Shown: positions 35,618 to 43,913 of the stretch, piece after piece
Layout: each line of letters begins with the position of its first letter
Numbering within the stretch: position 1 is the first letter of the stretch
IMG/VR virus record: IMGVR_UViG_3300045999_010429
Location: 1 to 49,658 of that record
Strand: one strand, 5' to 3'
DNA length: 49,658 nt
Source of the DNA: a virus
Translations under genes and position numbers: made by a program
Notes under the pieces: generated by a model
What the model was told of the DNA's origin: nothing
Database searches by the model: none
Seen by the model: only the letters and a program-made list of their open reading frames with translations

Positions 35618-37926
35618 TGCAAGAAAAAAGTTATGTCACGGTCAACGATAAGGAGACCTTCAAGCAATTAGTACAGCACATTACAGAAAGCGAATATGTA
35701 GCTTTCGATACCGAGACCGATAGTCTGAACATGCGTAAAGGCAAGATTATCGGTTTCTCTGTCTCTGGTGAGGTCGGGAAAGGGTTTTATATGCCTACAA
35801 TGGTCTGGAACGGAGAGCGTTTACAGGAGTTGTTAATAGAAGGTAAAGGAGCACACGAATTAGCTAAGTTTGCTATTACAAAGCTCGTAGATAAAAAGCT
35901 TATCTGTCATAACGCCTCCTTCGACTTACGGTACGTAAAGAATTTTTACGGTGTTGATTTACTGCCCTCTCTTCATGCAGATACTTCCCTAATCGTACAC
36001 ACAGTAAAAGAAGAAGGTGCATTCGGATACGGTAATCCTTTTGGTTTGAAATCCATTGCAATAATGGTTCAGAAGGAGATTGGTTTAGATGTAGAGACTG
36101 AAGCTAACGAAGAGCAGATTGCTCTAAAAGAAAATATTAAAGCTAACGGAGGTTCTACTTCGAAAGATAATTTCGAAATCTACAAAGCAGATATGGAGAT
36201 ACTTTCCAAGTACGCTGCCGCCGATACCGACCTTACCCTCCGTATCTATAACCACTTCTATCAGATTCTAGTTCAAGAAGGCTTGGAGAAGTTCTTTTTT
36301 GAAGACGAAGTAATGCCCGTATATAGAGAGGTTACTATACCAATGGAGGAGCATGGTATCAGACTTGATATCCCTTTAATAGAGCGTACCAAAGAGAGTA
36401 TAACGAAAGACTTACAGGAGCAATCTGAGATGATTGTTAAAGAGCTATTAAAGGAATCGAAGGTAAGAGCGTGGATTATTGATCAGGCCGTGGAAGCATA
36501 TCCGCCTAAAAGTAAGGGCACGTTTGCTCAACGTCTTCTAGAGCAGAATGGAGTAGAGCTCCCTAAATCCGAAAAGACCGGTAAGTTTACCATCAATAAA
36601 GCAGCTGTTACCGCACTACCTCCTTCAGTTATCAAGGATTTCTTGATGACTGGCGATATAGAATGTCTCAGCAAAGATCAGATTGTAAAGGCTAGTTTAT
36701 CTCTTTGGAAAGAAGATAATGACGGGCAATTTTTCAATATCCAGTCTAAAGATCAAATGGGTAAGATTGCCTTCGACGTATTGGGGGAAAAGCCTATCTC
36801 AAATACTACCAAAGGTAAGCCGCAGTTTGATGAAGACATGATTCAGTCTATCAAGGACAAGTATGCTTGGGCAAAGCATTTACGCCTCTATAATAAACTC
36901 ACTAAGATCAAAACCGCATATATTGACCGGTTTCTTGATGCAGCAGAAGATGGTAGATTCTACCCATATTTTAAGCAGAACGGTACCGTATCGGGCCGTT
37001 ACGGATCAGACATGCAGCAGTTACCTAAGCCGCTTGAACCTGGACAAGACGAGGAAATGATTATGAACTACACAAACGTAGTTCGTGCATTTTTTATTGC
37101 CGACGAGGGAGCTAAGATACTCGATACCGACTATGCATCTCTAGAGCCTAGAGTGTTTGCTACTGTAGCAGGCGACCAGGGATTGAAAGATATCTTTAAT
37201 AATGATTTAGACTTCTATTCTCACATTGCTATCAAAACTGAGAAACTAGAGGGAGTAAGTGCACATACTAAAGCACCTAATTTCCTTAAAAAGGTAGATC
37301 CGGTTAAGAGACAAACTGCTAAGGCTTATTCACTAGGTGTGCCGTACGGTATGTCTGGATATGCCCTTGCAATGTCTTTGGGTGTAGATAGGAAAGAAGG
37401 GGAGAGACTTGTAGAAGGTTATCTAGATGGATTCCCTGAACTGAGAAAGTGGAGAGAAAACTCACGTGCGTTTGTAAAGGAGAATGGTTACATTAAGAAT
37501 AAAGTAGGGCGTATTAGACATCTCCCTCAAGCTAAAGAGATCTATAATATCTTTGGAGATAAACTTATTGAAGATTGGCGATTTAGGAAGCAAGTAGAGC
37601 AGGAGTACGGAGCAGAAGCTGCAACTAATCTATATAGAGATTATAAAAATGCTCTAAACAACGTTTTAAACTTTCAGATTCAAAGCTATTCAGCTAGTAT
37701 CGTAAATAGAGCTGCTTTACAGATTAATCGTAGGTTTAAACAAGAAGGAATAAACGGCCAAGTGATTTGTCAGATTCATGACCAATTAATTTGTCAGGTA
37801 AAAGACGAAGATGTAGAGAGAGCTTGCCCAATCGTTCAAGACTGTATGGAAAATACAACTAAATTAGACGGGGTAGATCTTATAGCGATTCCAGAAGTGG
37901 CAAAAAATTTCCGTGACGGACACTAG
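35614..37926 (+). CDS. polA: DNA polymerase I family protein with 3'-5' exonuclease
   Basis: The 770-residue polymerase has an intact N-terminal proofreading domain (Asp32 and Glu34 in AFDTETDSL, later HNASFDLRY and AAADTDLTLRIY). A complete family A polymerase domain follows: motif A DTDYASLEPRVFA near 504-516, motif B RQTAKAYSLGVPYG, and motif C QIHDQL with His722-Asp723. No 5'-3' exonuclease domain is present; a separate FEN gene lies at 16938. This is probably the main replicative polymerase. It starts inside the end of the preceding membrane protein gene (ATGATG). Confidence 0.93.
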   Translation: MMQEKSYVTVNDKETFKQLVQHITESEYVAFDTETDSLNMRKGKIIGFSVSGEVGKGFYMPTMVWNGERLQELLIEGKGAHELAKFAITKLVDKKLICHNASFDLRYVKNFYGVDLLPSLHADTSLIVHTVKEEGAFGYGNPFGLKSIAIMVQKEIGLDVETEANEEQIALKENIKANGGSTSKDNFEIYKADMEILSKYAAADTDLTLRIYNHFYQILVQEGLEKFFFEDEVMPVYREVTIPMEEHGIRLDIPLIERTKESITKDLQEQSEMIVKELLKESKVRAWIIDQAVEAYPPKSKGTFAQRLLEQNGVELPKSEKTGKFTINKAAVTALPPSVIKDFLMTGDIECLSKDQIVKASLSLWKEDNDGQFFNIQSKDQMGKIAFDVLGEKPISNTTKGKPQFDEDMIQSIKDKYAWAKHLRLYNKLTKIKTAYIDRFLDAAEDGRFYPYFKQNGTVSGRYGSDMQQLPKPLEPGQDEEMIMNYTNVVRAFFIADEGAKILDTDYASLEPRVFATVAGDQGLKDIFNNDLDFYSHIAIKTEKLEGVSAHTKAPNFLKKVDPVKRQTAKAYSLGVPYGMSGYALAMSLGVDRKEGERLVEGYLDGFPELRKWRENSRAFVKENGYIKNKVGRIRHLPQAKEIYNIFGDKLIEDWRFRKQVEQEYGAEAATNLYRDYKNALNNVLNFQIQSYSASIVNRAALQINRRFKQEGINGQVICQIHDQLICQVKDEDVERACPIVQDCMENTTKLDGVDLIAIPEVAKNFRDGH

Positions 37927-37959
37927 TTTTTACTAAAATTTGATATATTTATTGCAAAG

Positions 37960-37971
37960 GTACTTGGTAGG
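37960..37971 (+). repeat. Left arm of inverted repeat flanking hsp20
   Basis: GTACTTGGTAGG is repeated exactly in inverted form at 38469-38480. Allowing one gap, similarity extends to GTACTTGGTAGG(T)CCTT. It lies 59 nt before the Hsp20 start in a 104-bp gap that also holds TATTTAT (37946-37952). Confidence 0.75.
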
Positions 37972-38030
37972 CCTTAGTTACGAAAACATTAATTAACCGT
38001 TCACCGCAAGGGAACACAAAACTTAAACCC

Positions 38031-38462
38031 ATGGGAATATTTAGACCCTTTGAGCTGGATCCATTTGACCTGCTCTGGAAAGACCTCCTTGAAACACAAG
38101 CACATTTCTCTGCAATTACGCAGAAAGTAACACATCCGGTAGACATTTACGAAACAGAAAACGGCATTCGATTTGAAGTAGCCGCGGTAGGCCTTGAAGA
38201 AAAGGATATCGAGATTCTTGTTGAAGGCGAGCAGCTTCGTATTAAGTACGAAAAGTCTGCAAACACTCAAGAGGCTCCGATTTACAGAGGTATTAAAAGA
38301 TCTTCTTTTGATCTTACCTGGAAAATTTCTTCTAAATTCGATCTAAGCCAGCTTGAAGCCTCTCTTGACAAAGGATTGCTAACATTAAGCATTCCGGTTG
38401 CTGAAGGCAAAGCAATGCGTAGAATCGAAATTAAAACTGCAAAGCAGTTAAATAGCAAATAA
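38031..38462 (+). CDS. Small heat shock protein, Hsp20 family
   Basis: The 143-residue protein has an alpha-crystallin domain at about residues 38-135: HPVDIYETENGIRFEVAAVG, EKDIEILVEGEQLRIKYE, and a final strand region GLLTLSIPVAEG with the conserved G-x-L motif. A C-terminal IEIKT follows. Small heat shock proteins hold unfolded proteins for refolding by other chaperones. GroES and GroEL genes follow, which suggests a phage folding cassette for virion proteins. The gene is bracketed by a 12-bp inverted repeat, echoing the arrangement at 33850-34402. Confidence 0.88.
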   Translation: MGIFRPFELDPFDLLWKDLLETQAHFSAITQKVTHPVDIYETENGIRFEVAAVGLEEKDIEILVEGEQLRIKYEKSANTQEAPIYRGIKRSSFDLTWKISSKFDLSQLEASLDKGLLTLSIPVAEGKAMRRIEIKTAKQLNSK

Positions 38463-38468
38463 AAAGGA

Positions 38469-38480
38469 CCTACCAAGTAC
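38469..38480 (-). repeat. Right arm of inverted repeat flanking hsp20
   Basis: CCTACCAAGTAC, directly after the hsp20 stop codon, is the exact reverse complement of 37960-37971. It also lies 6 bp before the next ATG. Confidence 0.75.
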
Positions 38481-38486
38481 TAAGTT

Positions 38487-38675
38487 ATGTTTTCTATTCC
38501 AAGAAATTTTATTAACTTTCAAGACAGGCTCTTTTTAGTAAAGAAAGTCATTAAAGAAGAACACAATCCTGTAGTAGAAGCCTGGAAGCTTCTAACTGAT
38601 TCAGATACAGTTCTTAAGAAAGACGGCATTCTTTATTTTTTAGAGAGTATTCCTGAAGCAGAAATAGTAGAATAA
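38487..38675 (+). CDS. Hypothetical small protein in chaperone cassette
   Basis: The 62-residue soluble protein (FSIPRNFINFQDRLFLVKKV, then WKLLTDSDTVLKKDGILYF) is not recognised. The start has the common TAAGTTATG context. It lies between hsp20 and groES and could be an adaptor or an unrelated early gene. Confidence 0.58.
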   Translation: MFSIPRNFINFQDRLFLVKKVIKEEHNPVVEAWKLLTDSDTVLKKDGILYFLESIPEAEIVE

Positions 38676-38689
38676 ACAAAAATAAAAAT

Positions 38690-38998
38690 ATGAATCAGTT
38701 ACAACCGATGAATGGGTACATTGCTCTAAAGCCCATTGAAGAAGAAGAGCAGACCTACGGTAATATTGTCATTCCTGATCTAGGTAAAGAAAGACCTGAA
38801 CTAGGAGAGGTGGTAGCAGTATCTGCAACCTATAATTACAACTCTGATACTTGGGTTAAATCTCAACTTCAAGTAGGAGATAAGGTTCTTATTCCTAAAC
38901 TAGGATCAGTACGTATTACCCTAGAAGGAGAAGAGTATTTTATTTGTAAAGAACAAGACATTTATTCTAAATTAGTAAAAGAAGAAAAAATATTCTAA
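38690..38998 (+). CDS. groES: GroES co-chaperonin
   Basis: The 102-residue product shows the GroES pattern. It has an N-terminal strand (MNGYIALKPIEEEEQTYG), a mobile-loop region running into IVIPDLGKERPELGEVVAV, a VGDKVLIPKLG segment and a C-terminal YFICKEQDIYSKL. It caps GroEL rings. It differs from T4 gp31, which is not recognisable as GroES by sequence. The groEL gene starts 3 bp downstream. Confidence 0.9.
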   Translation: MNQLQPMNGYIALKPIEEEEQTYGNIVIPDLGKERPELGEVVAVSATYNYNSDTWVKSQLQVGDKVLIPKLGSVRITLEGEEYFICKEQDIYSKLVKEEKIF

Positions 38999-39001
38999 GC
39001 C

Positions 39002-40657
39002 ATGACAACAACAGTTTTCGGAACAGAATTAAAAAATAAACTACTGGCCGGTATTAAGAAACTAAACCAATCGGTTTCATCGACACTAGGTCCTGGCGGC
39101 CGTACAGTATTGATTAAAGATCAATCAGGTGAGGTCAAGGTTACGAAAGACGGAGTTACAGTAGCCCGCTCCTTTCATGAACTAGAAGACCAAGTAGAAG
39201 ATCTTGGTGCACAGCTTGTAAAGCAAGTATCTATCAAATCTGCTAACGAAGCAGGAGACGGTACTACTACTTCCACGCTTCTTGCTGCTACGATGGTAGA
39301 AGAAGGTTTGAAGCTCATTAACCAAGGATCTAATCCCGTGGAGGTTAAGAAAGCTATCGACAAGTACGTAGGAGAGGTAGTAGAACATCTTCGTAAACTC
39401 TCAAAAGATATTAGCTCTCAAGATCAAATTCAGCAGGTAGCTACCATCTCAGCTAACAACGATACCGAGGTAGGTAATTTAATCTCCACAGCTATCGAAA
39501 AGGTAGGACGTGAAGGTATCGTTACTATTGAAGAGTCTAAGACCGGAGAAACTACTCTTGAAATCGTAGAAGGTATGCAGTTTGACCGCGGGTATAAATC
39601 TCCGTACTTTGTTACGAACAATACTACGATGCAAGCTGTATTGAATGATCCTTACATTTTGATTTATGATGGACGTATTACTAAAGCAGCCGATATCCTC
39701 AATGCATTGAGTAAAGCTAATTCAGATCAGAAACCTTTGCTTATTGTTGCAGAAGATATTGAAGACGAAGCTTTGGCTACTTTGATCGTAAATAAGATGC
39801 GCGGTATTGTTTCTGTAGCTGCAGTAAAAGCTCCAGACTTTGGAGAACGTCGTACTTTGATTCTTGAAGATCTAGCCATTTTGACAGGCGGTCAAGTTAT
39901 TTCTAAGAATAAAGGACATAAGCTAGAGAAACTAACACCTGTACAGCTCGGTGAAATGTTTGGAGTAGCAAGAACTGTTACTGTAGCTAAAGAGACAACC
40001 ACAGTTGTTGACGGTAAAGGTACAGAAGAGGCTATAACCTTGAGAGCTGAGGAGATTAAAGATCAAATTGAGAAAGCTACATCTTTCTATGAGAAAGAAA
40101 AACTACAAGAGAGACTTGGAAAATTAGTTGGAGGAGTAGCTATTATATCAGTAGGCGGTAATTCCGATATTGAAATCAAAGAAAAGAAAGATCGGGTAGA
40201 AGATGCTCTGTTTGCTACTAAGGCTGCACTTGTTGAAGGTGTAGTACCTGGCGGCGGTATTGCATTAATTAAAGCTTTTAAGTATCTAAATAAAGCTACA
40301 GAAAGCGGCAATGATTCAAACGGATATAACATTGTAAAGAAAGCTTGTTACGCACCTTTCAGTACAATCCTTGCCAACTGCGGTATTGAAGATACTTATT
40401 CGATTCTAAGAGAAATATTCGATGCAGAGAAAGAACTATTCGAACAAACTCAAGAAGATAACATTTTCACCTACGACGCAAAAACACAGAGTATTGTAGT
40501 TGCTAATAAATCAGGTCTCCTTGATCCGACCAAAGTAACGCGTACAGCTCTTGAAAATGCTGCATCAGTAGCAGGAACTATTCTAACAACCGAGTCGGTA
40601 ATCTTTGAGAAGAAAGACTCTAAGAAAAAAGAAGAAGATCCGATGATGGGATTTTAA
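39002..40657 (+). CDS. groEL: GroEL chaperonin
   Basis: The 551-residue protein is a full-length chaperonin. ATP-site motifs include [26 protein letters not shown] and [13 protein letters not shown]. The apical domain has KAPDFGERR, and [13 protein letters not shown] lies in the equatorial domain. The C-terminus is charged and ends in DPMMGF rather than a long GGM repeat. With GroES and Hsp20 upstream the phage brings a complete folding machine, probably for its own abundant virion proteins. The many GGT, CGT and AAG codons suggest strong expression. Confidence 0.96.
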   Translation: MTTTVFGTELKNKLLAGIKKLNQSVSSTLGPGGRTVLIKDQSGEVKVTKDGVTVARSFHELEDQVEDLGAQLVKQVSIKSANEAGDGTTTSTLLAATMVEEGLKLINQGSNPVEVKKAIDKYVGEVVEHLRKLSKDISSQDQIQQVATISANNDTEVGNLISTAIEKVGREGIVTIEESKTGETTLEIVEGMQFDRGYKSPYFVTNNTTMQAVLNDPYILIYDGRITKAADILNALSKANSDQKPLLIVAEDIEDEALATLIVNKMRGIVSVAAVKAPDFGERRTLILEDLAILTGGQVISKNKGHKLEKLTPVQLGEMFGVARTVTVAKETTTVVDGKGTEEAITLRAEEIKDQIEKATSFYEKEKLQERLGKLVGGVAIISVGGNSDIEIKEKKDRVEDALFATKAALVEGVVPGGGIALIKAFKYLNKATESGNDSNGYNIVKKACYAPFSTILANCGIEDTYSILREIFDAEKELFEQTQEDNIFTYDAKTQSIVVANKSGLLDPTKVTRTALENAASVAGTILTTESVIFEKKDSKKKEEDPMMGF

Positions 40658-40702
40658 GCTAAAGTTTGTAAACTTTTAAGAAGACTGAGGTAGTGAATTA
40701 TG

Positions 40703-40732
40703 CTGTGTTGATCATCTTATATGTAAACACAG
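40703..40732 (+). promoter_or_regulatory. Hairpin in the tonB leader
   Basis: CTGTGTT at 40703-40709 pairs with AACACAG at 40726-40732 around a 16-nt loop, ending 4 nt before the tonB ATG. A stem this close to the start could control ribosome access. No T run follows. Confidence 0.35.
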
Positions 40733-40736
40733 TATT

Positions 40737-41513
40737 ATGGAAACCAACAAAGCCCTGCTAGACATTGTCTTTAGCCACCGAAACAAACAGTACGGCGCGT
40801 ACGAATTGAGATCAAATTATAATAAGAGGATCAACCGGGCTCTACTTATCACCCTTGGGTTAGCAGGTGCTTTGGTTTCCGCTTATGCGTTTAAGGATAA
40901 TAAGGAGTTTACTAAACCGATCTACACTACCACTGAAGTAACGATTACTGAGATTAGAGAGAAGGAAGTAAAACCGCCTCCACCTCCTCCACCTAAAGAA
41001 GTTCAGACTACCCAACCTACAACCGTTAAGTTTACTGAACCTATAATAGTAGATCAGCCTGTTGAGCCTATACCTGCTCAAATTGATATACGTGGATCTG
41101 AAATAGGAACAGTAAATATAAAAGGTGATACTTGTCTAATTGCTCCACTACCCGGAATAGATGGAGGTACTGGTATTGTTGATGTACCTACTGAACCTGA
41201 TATATTCGAGCGAGTTGAAATTGAAGCTGAATTTCCAGGCGGAATAAATAAATGGAGACAATACTTGGAGAGAAACTTGAGAGTAGACAGCGACATACCT
41301 GAAGGCACCTATGCTGTGCTTATTCAATTCGTAGTGGATAGAGATGGTAATATCAGCGATGTAATCGCCTTAACTGATCACGGCTACGGAATGGAAGATG
41401 AAGCCAAGCGAGTAATCAAACGCGGACCTAAATGGAACCCGGCAATCCAAAACGGACGTGAAGTTAAAGCATACCGTAAACAATTAATTACATTCCAAAT
41501 AGGAGGAGATTAA
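40737..41513 (+). CDS. tonB: TonB-like energy transducer, Bacteroidetes type
   Basis: The 258-residue protein has all parts of a Bacteroidetes TonB. These are the cytoplasmic N-terminus (RNKQYGAYELRSNYNKR), one membrane helix at about residues 34-52, a Pro-rich periplasmic linker (KPPPPPPPKE), and a C-terminal TonB domain (IEAEFPGGINKWRQYLERNL, IQFVVDRDGNISDVI, KWNPAIQNG). TonB couples the proton gradient to outer-membrane importers. A phage copy could sustain nutrient uptake or change use of TonB-dependent receptors by phages. It ends convergently with the reverse-strand fiber gene, overlapping by 4 bp. Confidence 0.88.
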   Translation: METNKALLDIVFSHRNKQYGAYELRSNYNKRINRALLITLGLAGALVSAYAFKDNKEFTKPIYTTTEVTITEIREKEVKPPPPPPPKEVQTTQPTTVKFTEPIIVDQPVEPIPAQIDIRGSEIGTVNIKGDTCLIAPLPGIDGGTGIVDVPTEPDIFERVEIEAEFPGGINKWRQYLERNLRVDSDIPEGTYAVLIQFVVDRDGNISDVIALTDHGYGMEDEAKRVIKRGPKWNPAIQNGREVKAYRKQLITFQIGGD

Positions 41514-42205
41514 CCGACTCTGTTAACTGTTACGATTAGAGAGGGTATAGCGGGTCCTACTGCAGGACTAGCGTTATAGAGTATCCTAACGTTGTCCCTG
41601 GTAGCTCCCCATTTTAACTGGTACCAATCATTAGCCGAAGCAGATACAAAAAAGTTCCAAGCAGCTACAACAGAATCATTAGACCCTCCGCCCAACGTTA
41701 TCCCGGTGTTAGTCTGAGCAACATCAGACCCTGTCCTACTTAGCCAGATAAATGCCGTAGTATTCTGAGCATCTGTCTTATCAAACTGAGCTGAAAACTG
41801 AATGTTATAGACCCCAGGATTAGTTATTTTTATTATCTCACCATAAGAGCCTGAAAGGCTCACTCCCTTAGACACATCAGTAACACTGAGAGACATCGTA
41901 TAAGCTGTATTAGCGAGAGCTAAATTCATTGACGCAGTATGGTAAAAAGACCCGTAGTAGGGAGTGACGCCGAATGAACTAGTTACGTTGTTTATAGAAG
42001 ACGTAAAGCTGTTAAATGAGCTTGTTGATGTAAACGATCCTGTTTGACTCGGCAGTACTACAGAAGACGAGATTTGATTAAAAACAGTATTACCGAGATT
42101 TTGCACTGTAGTCTTTTTGGTAACAGTATTGTTTACGATTGGAAAGACATCGGTTGGTTCTGGAGTTACTAGAGCAGGTAGCCCTGATATCGGTAAATCT
42201 GGCAT
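41510..42205 (-). CDS. Reverse-strand tail fiber protein with C1q-like C-terminal domain
   Basis: The 231-residue protein begins with the module ISGLPALVTPEPTDVFPIV that also starts the fiber at 21888 (shared ISxLPA, TDVxPxV, TVxNLxN), so both probably attach to the same virion site. A Ser/Thr stalk follows. The C-terminal 140 residues (ALANTAYTMSLSVTDVSKG, GVYNIQFSAQFDKT, AFIWLSRTGSDV, WYQLKWGA) resemble the jelly-roll C1q/TNF-like tip common on phage fibers. Together with the next reverse-strand gene it forms the only - strand unit in the window, suggesting a swapped host-range module. Confidence 0.78.
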   Translation of the reverse strand: MPDLPISGLPALVTPEPTDVFPIVNNTVTKKTTVQNLGNTVFNQISSSVVLPSQTGSFTSTSSFNSFTSSINNVTSSFGVTPYYGSFYHTASMNLALANTAYTMSLSVTDVSKGVSLSGSYGEIIKITNPGVYNIQFSAQFDKTDAQNTTAFIWLSRTGSDVAQTNTGITLGGGSNDSVVAAWNFFVSASANDWYQLKWGATRDNVRILYNASPAVGPAIPSLIVTVNRVG

Positions 42206-42216
42206 AGAATTAGTGA

Positions 42217-42459
42217 TTATATTGTGACGTAAATTTTAGATCCATCCTCTTGTAAAATATAGTTTAAGTTTTCTTGTTGCAAAAACCCCTCTAAACCCGG
42301 GCCTACTATGCCTACCTGTGCTACACCTCCCCTATTCAACCAAGCAGCATACATGTTAGACTGTAATTCGTTTACATATTCGTTGTACATTCTAACTTGT
42401 TGATCCATAGTTAGACCCTTAACTTCCTTCAGCTGTCTAAAATGTTGCCAGTGCATCAT
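42217..42459 (-). CDS. Hypothetical protein upstream of reverse-strand fiber
   Basis: This 80-residue protein has a helical N-terminal half (HFRQLKEVKGLTMDQQVRMY) and a C-terminal part with GGVAQVGIVGPGLEGFLQQE. No family is recognised. It precedes the fiber gene in the same - strand unit with 11 bp between them. ATAAATA on the + strand (TATTTAT on the - strand) lies exactly 15 nt upstream of its first ATG. It may be a fiber adaptor or chaperone. Confidence 0.62.
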   Translation of the reverse strand: MMHWQHFRQLKEVKGLTMDQQVRMYNEYVNELQSNMYAAWLNRGGVAQVGIVGPGLEGFLQQENLNYILQEDGSKIYVTI

Positions 42460-42474
42460 AGGGGTATATTATAT

Positions 42475-42481
42475 ATAAATA
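42475..42481 (-). promoter_or_regulatory. Candidate late promoter motif TATTTAT, reverse strand
   Basis: Read on the - strand this is GATATTTATATA, 15 nt before the ATG at 42459. Its presence in the correct orientation on the only reverse-strand unit is strong support for a strand-specific promoter role. A forward copy at 42508-42514 faces away from it. Confidence 0.45.
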
Positions 42482-42524
42482 TCGTAACAGTACTTTTGAA
42501 AGCAAACTATTTATATAGAGAGAG

Positions 42525-42555
42525 TTGGTAATATGCTTTTGATAACATAATTTAT
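42525..42555 (+). promoter_or_regulatory. Candidate host-type promoter TTGG-N19-TAATTTAT
   Basis: TTGG at 42525-42528 and TAATTTAT at 42548-42555 are 19 nt apart, upstream of the phosphoesterase gene. The downstream element is an imperfect match and lies only 4 nt before the ATG, so confidence is low. Confidence 0.3.
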
Positions 42556-42559
42556 ACTT

Positions 42560-43297
42560 ATGAAAGTAGTTTTGATTAGTGATACGCATACCAGGCACAA
42601 GCACTTAACTACAAAAGCCTATAAACCAGGCTTGCCAGACGGAGACTTACTTATCCACGCCGGAGACTTTACAAACGTAGGACAAAAGGGAGAAGTGATG
42701 AGTTTTATAGATTGGGCTAGCCAGCAAGCTACCCGCTACACTCACGGGGTTGTGTTTATCGCCGGAAATCACGACAGATCTTTTGACCCGAAATATTTTA
42801 GAGAGTATGAAGATTCCGATTTATGGGAAGATTTCTCACATCTTAAAAAGCCCACGTGGCTTCGCAATATTCTATCTAATCTTGAACCTGGCCGCTCTAA
42901 CGTTACTTATTTGGAGAACCAGGAGATAGTCTTAGGAGGGTTGAAGATATGGGGATCACCTATTACGCCTTGGTTTTACGGAGAAAGATGGGCATTTAAT
43001 AAACAGAGAGGTGCAGACATAAAAGAAGTGTGGAATCAAATACCTGCAGATACGGATATATTAGTAACGCATGGACCTGTTATAGGAAGACACGACTATG
43101 TACCATCGGAAGGAAAGTATGCTGGCTGTGAGGAATTAAAAAATAAGATCGAGGAGATAAAACCCAAGCTACACGTTTGCGGGCATATACATGAAGGACA
43201 TGGAGAGGAGATGGTAAACGGAGTAACATATGTAAACGCAAGTATCTGTGATCGCTTTTACGATCCTGTGAATAGACCTATTATTGTAAACTTATAA
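42560..43297 (+). CDS. Calcineurin-like metallophosphoesterase
   Basis: The 245-residue protein has the full metallophosphoesterase motif set: ISDTHTRHK at the N-terminus, DLLIHAGDFTN, FIAGNHDRSF, VTHGPVIGRH and VCGHIHEGHGEE. These residues bind two metal ions. The substrate (nucleic acid, nucleotide or phosphoprotein) cannot be predicted. It is the first gene of a forward unit diverging from the reverse fiber island, with the next gene 1 bp downstream. Confidence 0.88.
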   Translation: MKVVLISDTHTRHKHLTTKAYKPGLPDGDLLIHAGDFTNVGQKGEVMSFIDWASQQATRYTHGVVFIAGNHDRSFDPKYFREYEDSDLWEDFSHLKKPTWLRNILSNLEPGRSNVTYLENQEIVLGGLKIWGSPITPWFYGERWAFNKQRGADIKEVWNQIPADTDILVTHGPVIGRHDYVPSEGKYAGCEELKNKIEEIKPKLHVCGHIHEGHGEEMVNGVTYVNASICDRFYDPVNRPIIVNL

Positions 43298-43298
43298 G

Positions 43299-43598
43299 AT
43301 GGAAAATAAAACATTTGATTTTAAGAAGTACCAAGGGTACTTACTTAAACTAACTAAGGTAGAAGATAGAAGATTTAATAATGAACATCCTAACGGGTAT
43401 AACGTAGGACACGTAGAAAAAGGAATGCTTCATTTAGAGAATTCTAATAAGTATCAGTGTGTGTTTATCTTAGACGGACCTGATCGCTACTACCACACGT
43501 CGCAAGTTCTAGAAATTTCTGAGCATGAAGGTTATGACCTAGTCAAAACCCTCAACTCCACCTATAAGGTAGAGCCTCAAATCGTTTCAATTACTTGA
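43299..43598 (+). CDS. Hypothetical protein
   Basis: This soluble 99-residue protein is Tyr/His-rich (FKKYQGYLLKLTKVEDRRFN, GPDRYYHTSQVLEISEHEGY). Its alternating strands suggest a small beta-fold. The family is unknown to me. It follows the phosphoesterase by 1 bp and precedes thioredoxin. Confidence 0.6.
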   Translation: MENKTFDFKKYQGYLLKLTKVEDRRFNNEHPNGYNVGHVEKGMLHLENSNKYQCVFILDGPDRYYHTSQVLEISEHEGYDLVKTLNSTYKVEPQIVSIT

Positions 43599-43626
43599 AC
43601 ACAACAAAAACATTCAATTTAATCAA

Positions 43627-43884
43627 ATGACAGAATTTTATTACTTCAGTACTACATGGTGTCAACCCTGTAGAGCTTTCAAACCTGTAGTTCAGCAAGT
43701 TATCGGAGAACTTGGAGTTCCGATGCAGTTTCTAGATGCGGAACAGAATCCTGATCTTGCACAAAAGTTCAGCGTAACCTCTGTACCTACCATTATAGTA
43801 GCACAAGGAGGTCAACCTATATATAGAAATATCGGAGTTATTTCTAAAGCACAGCTTACTAACGCTCTAGGACAGTTTAGGTAG
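43627..43884 (+). CDS. Thioredoxin-like protein
   Basis: The 85-residue protein is a minimal thioredoxin fold with the active site WCQPC in FSTTWCQPCRAFKP, then FLDAEQNPDLAQKF, the cis-Pro loop VTSVPTIIVAQGG and a C-terminal helix. It is shorter than E. coli thioredoxin (about 108 residues), similar to phage thioredoxin/glutaredoxin proteins. It may supply electrons to the ribonucleotide reductase at 19684, whose C-terminal cysteine pair needs a reductant. Confidence 0.85.
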   Translation: MTEFYYFSTTWCQPCRAFKPVVQQVIGELGVPMQFLDAEQNPDLAQKFSVTSVPTIIVAQGGQPIYRNIGVISKAQLTNALGQFR

Positions 43885-43894
43885 TGAAATCTAC

Positions 43895-43901
43895 TATTTA
43901 T
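43895..43901 (+). promoter_or_regulatory. Candidate late promoter motif TATTTAT
   Basis: CTATTTATG lies 12 nt before the ATG at 43914 and may drive the envelope cassette that follows. An AGGAG at 43904-43908 gives this gene an unusual Shine-Dalgarno-like sequence. Confidence 0.38.
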
Positions 43902-43913
43902 GTAGGAGAAAGT

